Positions 1 through 11,858 of a stretch of DNA of 64,000 nt are shown one piece after another; the stretch's first letter is position 1; each line of letters begins with the position of its first letter. A program made the position numbers and the translations under genes. This DNA comes from Cruorifilaria tuberocauda. Lineage: Eukaryota > Nematoda > Chromadorea > Rhabditida > Onchocercidae. Where the stretch lies: contig JABVXU010000279.1 of assembly GCA_013365365.1 (NCBI GenBank), forward strand, positions 1 through 64,000. The letters run 5' to 3'. The notes beneath the pieces were generated by a model that searched no databases, was not told where the DNA came from, and saw nothing but the letters and a program-made list of their open reading frames with translations.

Positions 1-848
1 TGTATTTGTCATCAAATGTTGCAATCTTTTAAATTCTTCATTTTTTAGAAAAAGTTTCCTGAAAATTTGCTTCTTTTAGGAACTAGCTGACAATGAACTG
101 TAATATTTGTACTTTCAGACTATCGGTAAAAATGTATTTCTGTGGTTTTATTAATTAATTAAGACCAGACGTTCTTCCTCAGAAAACAAGGAAAATCAAA
201 AACTAGATTTCCCACTTCATTTCTTTTTTGTTCTTCGAGTAATCCGTATCTTATTTATGAATTAATATATTAATGATTATTGATTACTGCATTTACTTTT
301 GATAATTTGTACCGATAATTAACAATTCACTGATAATAGTTAATAGCATGCTGTCATGTAGCGTTCTATTCATTTGCATAAAATATTTAATTCAAGCTTT
401 AATAAAAAATTTTAGAAATTTCTCCATTTCATTACCTATTTACGCTGTTGACAAAATGATGCTCTCTCCAGGTTATTAACAGCGTTTGTTGGACTTAGTT
501 ACGCTTCGCCAACTTATTGTTGATAATTTTACCAATAAATCGGACATGAAGAAGATCCAGTTTTTAATTAATGGATTTTATAATATCACAAAAATACATT
601 ATTATGGATAATTTAAAAGTACAAAGTATCATTGTTGAATTTCAACTATTTTTATTATTATTAAAATTCTAGTCTTAGGTAAGTAAACATTTCATATATT
701 TAGTGAGAATAACAAATTGGCATTTTTGTTTCGAGCAAAAAAAGAAAGAAATGATTTTTCTTAAGCAAATAAAAAACAATTTATTGGAAAAAGGTTTTTT
801 TTTTTAAATGAGGAATTTAAAAGATTGCAACATTTGATGACAAATACA
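1..848. mobile_element. Putative small inverted-repeat element (MITE-like)
   Basis: Bases 1-43 and 806-848 are inverted copies of each other with one mismatch in 43 (a T/C difference near arm position 37). The roughly 760 bases between them are AT-rich and contain no convincing open frame. This is the shape of a non-autonomous DNA transposon or foldback element. The left arm begins exactly at the window edge, so the true outer end and any target-site duplication cannot be seen, and the arms may be longer than 43 bp. No second copy was found in the window. It could also be a chance inverted segmental duplication. Confidence 0.5.
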
Positions 849-3215
849 GAAAATAAAATAAAAGTTCCGATAGAAGGAAAAAATGTTTTTGACATTTTTA
901 TTAAGCCTAATTGGCATAGATTTCGATAATCGGAATTATGCTTCGCTCTTTTCTATTTTACACTTTTCCCAGCCTTATCAACTATAGCTAAGCCGTTCAA
1001 ATGTTTTTTGAAATTTCAAAGCAAAGCTTCCAAACTATCATATTTGGTGCTTACACTCAAAATCATCAACTATCATTTTGAAAGGTTATACGTTGTTTAG
1101 GATAATACCTTCCAGCGGTTTTGTATATCTTGCTACTAAAACCGTACGGGAATGTGAATTCAGGAAATTTTCAGAATTTCAACAATTCACTTGAAAGTTA
1201 GCTAAAATTTTTCTCAAAATTTCATCAATGTCTCCGGCAATTCAATTGGAAATAATATTGAAAAAATAACATTCAACAATAGCATTTTCATTTAAAAGCT
1301 AAAATATTCCCTTTCAAAAAAAATTGAAAAGAATGGAAATATGGGAACGGAATTGAAATAAATGATAAAATTGATTCAATTTATGCTACAAATTTTGTTT
1401 TCCAAGTCTTGCATGTATGACATATAACTGGGTAAGGGTGACATTGTTAACCTAATATCCTGTAGTGTTTTGTCAGTAAGAAGTTAGCACAGATATACGT
1501 GCGAAGTGATAAACGTTTCCGATCGTTTTCTCTTTATTAAATACTATTTCACAGTATTTTTCTTAATTTCACTGGTATTTAAATTAGGTAATACTAAATT
1601 ATTTTAGTGTTATCTAATTTTAAGCTTATTGGACTGTTTTATTGATTTATTATATATTTACTTTAATGTCTTTTAATGAATTTCAATCATTTATTTAAGA
1701 TATTTTATTATCAACAAAAACATTGGAATATCAAAGTACAATATCATCGACAGTTTCATTTCTCCTTTCAATTTCCAATACTAAAACATTTCACAGTATT
1801 ACTTCTTCTTGTACGCTTCGGTCGAAAAAGGAAAATAACGCCATATTTGTTCATCGACAGAAATAAAAATGCTTTTATTTCACGTTTTTCTCGCTTTTCT
1901 TTTCCTTTCGTTCATTCATTCATTCATTCATTCATTTAGTCATTCATTCCTTCCTTATTCTTTATTTATTATATATTTATTCATACTTTCCCTTTCCCCA
2001 CCTTGTTTTATTTAAATAAAAGAAAATATCACATTCTCTGATCTTTTCAATTTGAACAATCTGATCCATTCATCGATCATTTTTTGATTTTTCGCTTTTC
2101 CTTTCTTTTTTCGTTCAATAATTTAGCATTGAAAGAAAAGATATGTTTCAGAAAGAGAAAATAAAGTAGCATTGTTTGTTGTTTCATTTCCTTCTTTTAT
2201 TCATTCTTTTTTTGAAATTTATGTTATATAAAATAAACGAAAACTTTTTCTTTCCTTCCTTCACTTTCAGAATGCTTTCATTTCAGTGAAAATTTATAAA
2301 ATTTCTTATAATTTTTCATTTATTATTATATTTTATAAATCGATATTTCTCATAATTTCTTATTTATTATATTGTTCTTTTTTCATGATGATGATAATAG
2401 CCAAATAGCTCTTCAGATTTCTGTGATAGAAAGAGAGAGGGAGTGGGGGAGAAAGAGAGATTGATAATGTTTGAAAGTGATCCAAACCACCGGGTAGGAT
2501 GATAATGGGGAGAGGAGCGGAAATGGGGACAGGAAGGAATGGACAAAAACGCCGGTTTGAGAAAGCGGTGTTTGGAATGAACAAAAGAAGAAAGAATGCT
2601 GAATTCCCTTTCTTAACTAACATTTATTAAACTTTCTCAAAACGTTTATTCCAATGACCTTTGAACTTCATGTAACATTTATGAAATTTTCCTCTTGTTT
2701 TCTTCAGTTGTGATATCATTGCACTTTTGCGTCAGAGCATTAATATTTGATTATTTTTAAAAATATATTCAACATCCAGGTCGATAGTAAGTGATAGGTT
2801 TATCGCTTGAAGCATCAATATTTAATTGTTTTTTCCATAATCAAAATTTTTCTTAATCTCAAATACTATCATAACTTTGCATCTCAATTTTTCATATTTG
2901 AAATTATAATTATTTTATTTATCATTTTTAATGGGCATGTTAAGCGTAATTTATTCCATACAATTCTTTTTTGCTAATCTGATAATTGTTCTTTTTTGTA
3001 ATGATTTTCAATGTAAATATTTTTAAATTGACGAATTGAAGCAATTATACTTTTAAAGTAACAAAAAGATTGTAATACAATATTTATAGTATTTTCTTTA
3101 TTCCTGTTATTCATTGACCTTTCAGATAATCGTATCACAGTTATTTCAACTATCATCATTATCAATCACTATCAGTTAAAGAATATTACTACTTGTAATT
3201 CTATCCCGCGGCATT
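849..3215. other. Non-coding stretch upstream of the TMEM55-like gene
   Basis: No supported gene. The frames that stay open here are rich in Phe, Ser, Ile and Lys and consist of simple AT-rich or T-rich sequence. The stretch holds pyrimidine-rich DNA (about 1800-2260), a TTCA tetranucleotide array, and an A/G-rich patch around 2420-2600. Promoter elements of the downstream gene presumably lie at its right end, but no specific site could be assigned. Confidence 0.6.
1911..1936. repeat. (TTCA)n microsatellite
   Basis: About six and a half perfect TTCA units in non-coding DNA, followed by more degenerate TTCA/TTCC units to about 1956. Confidence 0.9.
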
Positions 3216-6023
3216 ATGACGAATAACAATGATAACGGAAATGATAATAGAAATGAAAATATGGAAGATACTGCTATTACTCGTCGACAGATTGAAATCG
3301 ATGAACACTCATCAACTGAAGAAGCAACGACAATGATGGAATTATCAACTGAAAATGACAAACAGACAAAAGATAGCAGCAATAATGAAAGTAAGCATGA
3401 AAAAAGCATTTTAGGTTGGTTTGTGAAAATTCCTTTTTCTTTCTTTCATTTCCAATATATTCGTGTTTGGAGTGAATTTTTTGCTTTTTTAAATTATAAA
3501 AAGAAATTTAAGAGACGAATGAATGCAAAGAATTTTTCTTTTTAAATTGTTCTGTTTTAAAATTAACGTTCATTCTTTCGTAGAATTTCTGATAATGTAG
3601 AATAATATGATAGGAATTTTTTAAATTTTGCAAAATTTACTTAATTCATTTTAAGTGGTATAAAACATCTAAATAGGTATGTAAGTACTATAAGTATTTT
3701 TAATTATGCCAAATTATAGAGTAATAACGTTGAAGTTTAAGTATTTTATTTGAGTATAGATGTAATAATAACAATAACAATAATAATAAATAATAATAAT
3801 AACAAATAATAATAATGATGATAACAGAAAATATTTGCTTTATAATAAATGAAACATCTATAGAAGTGTTTTCAACGGAGTTAATAAATAGACCACCGCC
3901 AGCATATTCATTAACTAGTCCATGCTTACCACCAAATAGTCTACGAGAACAGGATTGGCCACCTGTATCATCAATATGTTTTGATGGTTATCCACCATAT
4001 CCAGCTGGTTTGTACTACTCTTTCTTTTTTTTGTTGTTTGTTTCTTCACAAGAACAGAATTTAAGGAAAAAGACTTGTTCTGAAATTTCTTCATTTACAA
4101 TCATTCATGAAGTAATTAGCAGAAATTTCGTCGATTCAACAACATATAACTATAATTTATTTATAGATTCATTAATAAATTCAATGTTTTTATTTCTTAA
4201 TTTCTTTTCTTTCAGTATCGTTATAACTGATTTGTTAGTTTAATGAAATAAAATAGTTGTTAAAAGGTCTGGAATGCAATTGGACTCTTTTTAAAGAAAT
4301 AATTCCTGACCTTTGACATCATTTTATATTACTACTTTGGAAAATATTGCAACTTTTTGCTTATAACACAAAGCATGCAAAATCAAGCATTGGCATTTTA
4401 GTTTGCAGAAATGTTTGAAATTCTATGATTGTTATTTTTTATTTTTTTTCATTTTCATAGTTGAAGTTGAAATTTTAAATATTTTTGTTAACAGTAAACA
4501 ATTAAAGGTCCACCACTTCTCAAGATTGCTTATCCAAAAGATGTTCCTGGTCCGACATATGCTTGTCCTAAATGTAACGGAAGATTTTTGGTAAGCTTAT
4601 TTTTCATCCCATTTGTCTTTTCTTTTTAATACTTTGATCAATTTGTGTAATTTCCTGAATTCATTCGGATACTATTTCCATTTTTTTAATTTCTTTCATT
4701 TATCAATAGAAATGATAGCATTAAGTGAATCGATCGATCAGCGATTTCATAATGCATTTTTTTACAGCCGAAAGTTTGATAGCATTTAATCATTCATTCG
4801 TAAATAATGGAAAATTATTAATCAAAAATAGGCAATAGGTTAATTTTTTATCAATTTTTAATCATCCAAAAAGGCCTAGTTTCTCATATTGTCTTCCACA
4901 TTCTACCTTTGTCACCAATAAGATTTGCAGCAAATATGAAATTATAAAAAACGATGGCAATTATTAATTAGCAAATTGAGAAAAAAACAAAAGACAAAAT
5001 TGAATGATCGATTGATAGTTCGATTTCTTTCAGTACTACAGACCCGCCGGTGTAGTGCAATGTCCATTTTGTCATTCTCCGATTTCAATCGGTCGCTATG
5101 TATGTTCGATCAGATATTTGATTAAAAGAATGCAATTTAATTTGAAAAAATATCTCAGAAAAAAAATTAGAGGAAAAGAATCTCCAATGAATTGAATTGT
5201 ATAAAATTTTTGTTTAAAACATTTAAAGTTTGAATTTCAGTAAGCTTTTTAAATAAATTTTAATTGTTGAAAATTTTGCTTTAAATTAATTATTTCATTG
5301 TTTTTATTTTAAATGTCTAATTTTTTTTATGCAGGTACGAATACGAGCATGCTCATTTATCATGTTTGGTTTGCTATTTTTAATTAGTAGTTTAACTTTT
5401 GGTATGGCAGCGAAAATACTTACTGATTGTTCGACAGGCTATTTCATTCTCTGTAAGTTTTTTTTTCCTTAATTTAAATATAAAATTTAATTGATAAATA
5501 TTATCAATCCTTTGAATAATTAATTATAAAACATATTTATAATAATGAATCAAGTAAAATCATTAATAAATCACAAAATAACTAATCTATTTTCTAATTA
5601 ACTGAAAAATGGTCAGAAAAACTAAGTTAGATGTAATTTTCTTCTTATACTTCATGAAATTCAAAATATTTCATTAGCTTACTTCAACTTATTCAAATAC
5701 TATCTTAGTTACTTCAACATTTGCTCGCTCTTTTGAGGATAAATAATGAAATATTGGGATTAGACTTTCCAAGCAACATGGATTATTGGAATTTAATTCG
5801 AATTTCTTTTTTTGTCAAGGAGATTTTTTCTAATTAATAAGATACTACTTCTATTCGTTATCTATAATATCTTAATTTATGAATAACAATTCGTAAAATG
5901 TAAGTTCGTAAACCTTTGTCTCTTTCAGTCGCAATGATAGCAGCATCCGGTTTAATCCTACTGATTCGCGCTTTTCAAATGTGCTTCCACTATCAGGAAA
6001 CGGAACGAATTGAATTTCACTGA
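3216..6023 (+). CDS. TMEM55-like two-pass membrane protein with Cys4 zinc ribbon (PIP4P-family relative)
   Basis: Predicted exons are 3216-3390, 3828-4007, 4508-4590, 5034-5099, 5335-5452 and 5929-6023, giving 238 residues with matching phases throughout. The N-terminus is acidic and Asn/Glu/Ser-rich, followed by a Pro/Tyr-rich stretch (about residues 80-118). Two CxxC pairs (C138/C141 and C156/C159) form a likely zinc ribbon, followed by S-I-G-R-Y and two hydrophobic helices (about 175-193 and 203-223). This order matches the C-terminal half of TMEM55A/B (type 1 and 2 phosphatidylinositol-4,5-bisphosphate 4-phosphatases of late endosomes and lysosomes). The mammalian cysteine-rich middle region with the catalytic Cys-x5-Arg motif is missing. 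A C-x5-R spacing does occur by chance at C138-R144, inside the ribbon. The exon 3 acceptor (TTAAAG) is weak and was chosen because it keeps frame; the second exon start is also uncertain. A polyadenylation signal AATAAA lies at 6124-6129. Confidence 0.72.
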
Positions 6024-7392
6024 AAAAAAAGAAAGGAATGGACAGAAAATGATCGAGTAATTGATGAAGATATCATAATTTAATTTGATAGTGAATCAAG
6101 ATAAACAATGATAATTATTTATAAATAAACATGAAAAAAACTAATGATAAAAGAGGAAAAAGCAAACAACATCTTTTGTCTAATAATATTTGAATCTCAG
6201 CAAATTATTTTTCAATTACTCATTTCTGTTGTCAATGATTATCATTTACCATTATTTTACTATACATTGTATAGTGGAAATACTGAACGCTTAACTGCTA
6301 AATTTTTGAAAAAATTTTTGTTGAAATTTAAAAAAAGAAAATTTCGAAAGCTAAAAAAATTTTTTTTATACATTAAAATTAATTGCCTTGGAATATGTAC
6401 ATACATATATGTTAATTTCTTATATACATTTTCTTTTTAAACTTTTTGTATTCTCCTTTATTATTTTCGAATGAAATTCTTCAGGAATGTTCAATTTTTT
6501 TTCGTTTTTTTCTCTTTCTCTTTCTCTCGTTCTCTCTCTCTCTCTTTCATTATATCTTCTTTATGTTTCAAGAAAAACTTATTAGCAATCCATGAATTTT
6601 TAGTATTTTGACGAATGCGGTAGATGGTACTGCATGCACTAAAATTAATTTACTTTTGGAAATCAAGAAGCAAGAAATCGGAATTAGTTAGCTTCACTTA
6701 ACTTTATTCATTATCATTATCAGTTTGATTTTGCATAAATTAAACAGAACATCAATTAAGTATCAATTTGTTCCTACAGTTATTCAGTTTTGAATTAGAA
6801 ATAGTAATTACCAAAAATGAACGGAAAAATTCATTTCATTCAAAATGCCCCCAAAATATTGATAGAGAATTGGAATTTTTGTTATTTTTCCCATTCATTC
6901 TGCTCAATTTCATATTTCCTACAATGTATAAATTATTCACTTCCCCGTGTGCCTCTCAATTTTATACTTTCAATCTTTTCCCTTTCTTTTTTCATACATT
7001 TTTTGTATTATTGCAATTTTTTGTTGTTATTTCTCTCATTTATCTATTTCAAATTTGTTTCATTTCCTGCTCAATGATATTTATTTGTATAAAATGTTTC
7101 TCTTCCTTCTTTTAGAATTATTACAGTTTGATTAAGCAGTGCATAGGTGTCTAATAACTAAAATAATAATTCATTCATTAAAGAAATGGACTCAGAATAT
7201 GCCTCAGAGTTCTTCGATTGAGGAAATAAGAAATGTGTCGAATAATTGATATAAATAGAATCTTCTGTGACCGTGAAGATCGAGGATTTCTTTCTACAAG
7301 CCTAAAGGATTTTATTCTATTTACATGAAATCAAACTGCTTTTGTGCCAGGCAGGTGTTATAACCATAACCGTTACGCTCGGGTTCTATCTG

Positions 7393-7410
7393 AACTTGGG
7401 TAATTAAACC
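7393..7410 (-). other. SL1-like spliced-leader sequence without a splice donor
   Basis: On the minus strand, 7410 down to 7393 reads GGTTTAATTACCCAAGTT, the first 18 bases of the 22-nt nematode SL1 leader. The next bases are CAG rather than TTGAG, so about 20 of 22 leader bases can be matched with one gap. A working SL RNA gene should have a GT splice donor right after the leader and a downstream Sm site; neither is visible. The sequence below it on the minus strand is GC-elevated and has an AATAAA at 7316-7311. The best reading is a relic of a reverse-transcribed, trans-spliced mRNA or a decayed SL RNA pseudogene. Confidence 0.5.
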
Positions 7411-8993
7411 TTTATTCGGACAGATTTTATAATACAACATTAATACAACTGACATTAACATTTAACATTTCCATAGAGAATTTCAGTATTAATGAGGCAA
7501 AGGAAAGGGGATCCAGTTCCAACCTTTAGCTGACCTGTCACACTACTTGAGGCGAATTCTTAACAGTGCTTCTGATGCTCAGTACCTTTCTTTATTCTGG
7601 AGGAGGGCGGGTTATGTAAGATTCATACATTACAACAAGGGGGCTTTGATCTGTATAAGTTTAACAGAAATCATACCATTTACAATGTTAAATAAAGTCG
7701 AGAGATTTTATTACTCTTTGTTTTCTTCATAATTCTATCGACAAAACTTGTAAACAAAGAACACACAATTTTCGTTTACCAGAATATTAAGAGCAGAACA
7801 TGGGATTTCAAATTTCTCGGATTCCTTCGCGATTTTTAGCGACAAAAAGTAATGAACCATCATGATATTGATCGTTTTATTTTTCGTTATAAATTGGAAA
7901 TATATTACCGTTAATTATTAGTAACTTTATCATAGTATTCGATAAGTGAATTTCCTGCAAAGGACAATTAGTTGCAAGAAGTTGCAGAAATTTTATTGCA
8001 AAAATAAGAATAAATTATGTTTAATTAGTTGGGAATTTAACTAAATTTTTATATTCAAATCTCTCAGAGCTTCTCATCTGTCATATAATAAATAGCAGTG
8101 CTTGAAAAGTGAGATATTTTCCGAGCGGAAAAGATAGTAAGAAAAAGATGATCCAAAAATATTGTGAGTGATAAAAAGGAAGAGGAGGAGAGAACAAGAA
8201 TTGATAGAAGCAAGAATAAAAGGAAAAGCAAAATAAAAAACAAAATTGGAATTTATCCCACACTAAAAAAAGATCGGAACTGATGAAAATAAAAATAAAA
8301 AGAATCAAAATTAGAATTGATTACACAAAGATAAAATTAAGCAAGGCAGGATTAAAAATTCATCTCTTGACGAATAATTTCAAATAATGAATGAATAAAA
8401 TTTGTCTAAGAAGATATTTTCATTAATGATTTGGGAAACAACAAATAGTTTCTGAATATTTTTGTAATTTTTCCTGGTAAAGCTATTTTTAACTACCTGC
8501 TCTAAATTGTATTAATTCATTGATCGTAAATTAATTTTAATTCATTTCTCCTATACTTATTGAAGTTATCTTTTTATTAAATGTGTAAAAAAATTTTAAC
8601 GAATGAAAAATCTTAATTAAAAAAAGAAGAAAGTTCTGTCAATTCGATGACATTTCAATATTTGTTAAATTACAGTGTAAAAATTTGATCACTTTTACAG
8701 ATAGCATATTAAACTGCTGTAATCATATTGTTTCAATTAATTCCTTCCCTACAATTGACTCACCATTTTATGATAATTTATTGCAACAGCAAGTATTATA
8801 GCAGTTAAAATAACTATTTATCCAATTATTTATTAATACTGAAAAACTAAAATGAAAATACTTTATTTATTTTTGGAATTTTTAAGAGATTAGAGTTTCA
8901 GAAAAGATGTTAATCAACCAATGATTGCAAAGGATATTTCATCCATCTTTCTTTCTATCGGGTTCAATAACAATTAAAAAAATTAACATTACT

Positions 8994-9063
8994 TTTTTGC
9001 CAATTTCAAATGATCGACAATCCCTAACTTTAGGGATTGTCGATCATTTGAAATTGGCAAAAA
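8994..9063. repeat. Perfect 33-bp inverted repeat with 4-nt loop
   Basis: Arms 8994-9026 and 9031-9063 are exactly complementary over 33 bases, with the loop ACTT at 9027-9030. Such a transcript would fold into an unbroken hairpin. It could be a small-RNA precursor or foldback element, or a foldback artefact of cloning or sequencing. A conserved microRNA precursor would normally contain bulges and mismatches. Confidence 0.95.
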
Positions 9064-10478
9064 TAGTTAAGTATCAAGCAAAATATACTTAACCCAACCT
9101 AGCATCAGAAATTTTATTCAAACATTCGTTATTCTGAAACTCAATTGGTTGAATGAATCATTGTGATCGAAGATCTTACTCATCGTACTTTGCTTATAGT
9201 GATCTTAGAAGTGAAACGATTGATAATCCGAAGAATTGGCTTTGATAATCTTGTGTGCAAGTAGAAGTAATTTTTCAAACATTTTGCAAATTAACAAACA
9301 ACACTTCGAAATACAAATTTCTTTTTCATTCCACTCATTTATTATTTTATGTTATCTCTCTTATACAGGAAAATAAGAAACGGAATGCTAAAAATGTTAA
9401 GGCAATATTCCGAACAAAATCTTATAACAGTCGGCAATCATATTCATAAATTATTTAAAAATTATTAAAAAATTTAATTTAATGTTTGCAATTTTTGCGC
9501 CGTTGAAATTGTTGAAGTTTGTTCTTTAAAAAGAAGAATTCAACACAAAATAGAACACATATTTTTGCTTTCCTTAAACTTCAAGAAATCTAAGAGACTT
9601 CTCCATCCCATCCCATCCCATCCATTAACCGCCTTTCCTTTCCATTACATGAAGAAACTTTCTCCCGAACTTTTTCTTCGGTCGAAACCGGGAATTGGTA
9701 AAACACGAATCGGCCGTAATTTGAAGGTTTTCATATTTTAGGAGTTGAGGGATGACGACAGCAGCATTTTGGGCTTCTTCTATGAAGTGGATTTTTTCAT
9801 TTTAGGTTAAACTGTGTTTTCCTGATGGAAGCGTATTCTTAGAATTGTAGAAAAAAATACATTTCCGGCTGTTTGGACATATTGTAAGTTTTGCAACAGG
9901 CATTATATAGTAAAATTCGGTTCTTCGAGAATTGTGCCAATTCTTCCGGAATATTTCAAGCACGAATAAAATATTCTTTTGGTTGAGTTTGTATTCGGAA
10001 GGACTTCATATTTTTCTGAGAATTTTTAATATCACATTCCTTATCTATTGGAAATATATGCTTGGAAGAATTGCTTAAAGTTTTTGATTTTGGTTTTTTG
10101 AAATAGTGATATAGAAATTATGATTATGGATACATTCCTTATTTAAATTTTGTGAAGAAAGTTTACATGTCACTCTTTTAAACTGCAGTAATAATTAAAG
10201 TTTCCACTTTGGGCTGACATATTCGACATTTTTATTTACGCACTAGAATTTATGGCAGTGAGATCGAAATTAAAGTAGCATAAGGTTATCGTTTTTATAC
10301 CGGTTAGATGGTTATTCATTAGTATTAATTATCATCAAGTTTCGGAAATTCTCATCTTCGGGATTATCTTTGAATAATACTTTGTGTTGTCATTTTGCTC
10401 CCAGGATTTCATCTCATTTCGTTATTTTCTGGTCGTCACTGTTGTCTTACATTTAAGGTCCATTTTTTCAAAGTAAAG

Positions 10479-11858
10479 ATGGGAAATGAATCGTTCCTGT
10501 CTGTTATTTTTTCGCGACAACAAATTGTCACAGCAGCTGGTATTGCTGCTGCAGCATTTATTGGTTACTGCATTTATTTTGATCATAAAAGGCGTTCAGC
10601 ACCTGATTATAAGCAGAAAATACGTGAATGTAAGTTACATTAGTTCCCAAAAGTTGGAGAAATAATTGGAGAAATATTTTTGATGAAATCATTAGTTGAA
10701 ATAAATGAATCATTATTTCAGCGAATTAGTTAAAAGGTCTCATATATTTCAGTGCGCCGCGCTACTGCGAAGAATAAACAGCGGACAAATTTACCGAATC
10801 CACGTAATGTCACTGAGATGCAGGCATTTTTCTTGCAAGAAGTGCAGTTAGGTGAAGAACTTCTAGCAGATGGTACTTTCTTTTTTGTCTAAATTTCACA
10901 TTATTAAAAATGAAGGGAAAGATCATATCAGCTGATAGTGCAGAATTTCGATTATTTTTTCTTTATTCCAGTTGTTTTCAGCGGTATATGTCAGAATCTA
11001 GCAGATTCATCAATCTGATATTTGTTTTACCATGTCACTAGTTAGTATAAGGTTAGATAAGCCCGAGATTTTGATTAGAAGTCTGAAAGAAGGAATGTGC
11101 TTTTCCTGAGAAATGATTTTGTCTGTATCTTTTAACTACGCAAAATTTTCATTTTATACTTGATATATTTGTATTTTATATATTTAATTTGAGGGCATGC
11201 TGATGAGGGTATTGAACATCTGTGTAATGCAATTACTCTCTGTGGTCAGCCGTCACAATTGATACAAATTTTCCAGCAAACATTACCAAGCGAACATTTC
11301 ACTCTTTTGCTGCAGAAGTTACCGGAAGCTAGAATTGTAAGATTTAATTTTTCTATTATCGGAATTCAGGACTTCAAATTCAAACGAATTTAATATCTTT
11401 ATCAACTATAATATGGTGCTTATGTAATATATCTGTCTAAAAAGGATGATTTTTTCCTGTCGTATATTTTCCTTCGTTATAGTTATCTCAATATATTGAT
11501 GTTGAATAGATTGAAAACTTCTAGGAAATTTGTCACTTTATTAATATCTTATCTCAGCAATAGTTAAAAAGCATTGAGATAGCCGTTATAGGAAATTAAA
11601 GGACCAGTTAAGTTGAACGGTTCCAAAACCATGATCAAGAAAAGAGAATGTAAAATGGTTACGTATAAACTGTTTTTGTCTTTTTCTTTATTAAATTATT
11701 AACTTCTAAAACATATGCAGCGTCTTACGCGCATGTTCGGTAATCAGTTTGGACAAGCTGAGCGTTTATATGCCGGAATGGAAGATGGTGAAGTTCCAAC
11801 AACTGTTGCATCGGCGAATACTGCAGAAATTCAAGTTGATGATATCGAACTTGAATAA
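10479..11858 (+). CDS. tomm-20: Mitochondrial import receptor subunit TOM20
   Basis: Exons 10479-10629, 10753-10872, 11194-11336 and 11721-11858 give 183 residues, the usual size for animal TOM20. The N-terminus has a single membrane anchor (about residues 17-34, Ala/Ile-rich) followed by the basic linker and the family motif S-A-P-D-Y-K-Q-K-I-R-E (residues 40-50). The cytosolic receptor domain follows, with the recognisable segments F-F-L-Q-E-V-Q-L-G-E-E-L-L-A-D, A-I-T-L-C-G-Q-P and Q-Q-T-L-P, which form the presequence-binding groove in known TOM20. The C-terminus is acidic (D-D-I-E-L-E), as in other TOM20 proteins. The protein sits in the outer mitochondrial membrane as part of the TOM complex and receives presequence-bearing proteins. 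The start was chosen because the anchor follows directly. No oddity was seen. Confidence 0.95.

Larger units (their letters stand above)
6024..10478. other. Intergenic stretch between the TMEM55-like gene and TOM20
   Basis: No supported gene. It contains the 3' flank of the TMEM55-like gene with AATAAA at 6124-6129, a TC-rich tract at about 6511-6548, a GC-elevated patch at about 7330-7640 that includes an SL1-like tag on the minus strand, a purine-rich tract at about 8100-8320, and a perfect hairpin at 8994-9063. A (CATCC)-type short array lies near 9605-9622. The open frames in this region are T-rich low-complexity shadows. Confidence 0.6.

Noticed and set aside
1676..1939. 87-codon open frame with F/S/H-rich product
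   Set aside because: Pyrimidine-rich low-complexity DNA ending in the TTCA array; no splice context or family resemblance.
6768..7135. Overlapping open frames of up to 115 codons
   Set aside because: All three frames are Phe/Leu/Ile-rich translations of T-rich DNA downstream of the TMEM55-like gene.
7340..7380. tRNA-like A-box and anticodon-arm resemblance on the minus strand
   Set aside because: No acceptor stem, an unpaired anticodon arm and only a poor B-box; not a tRNA gene.
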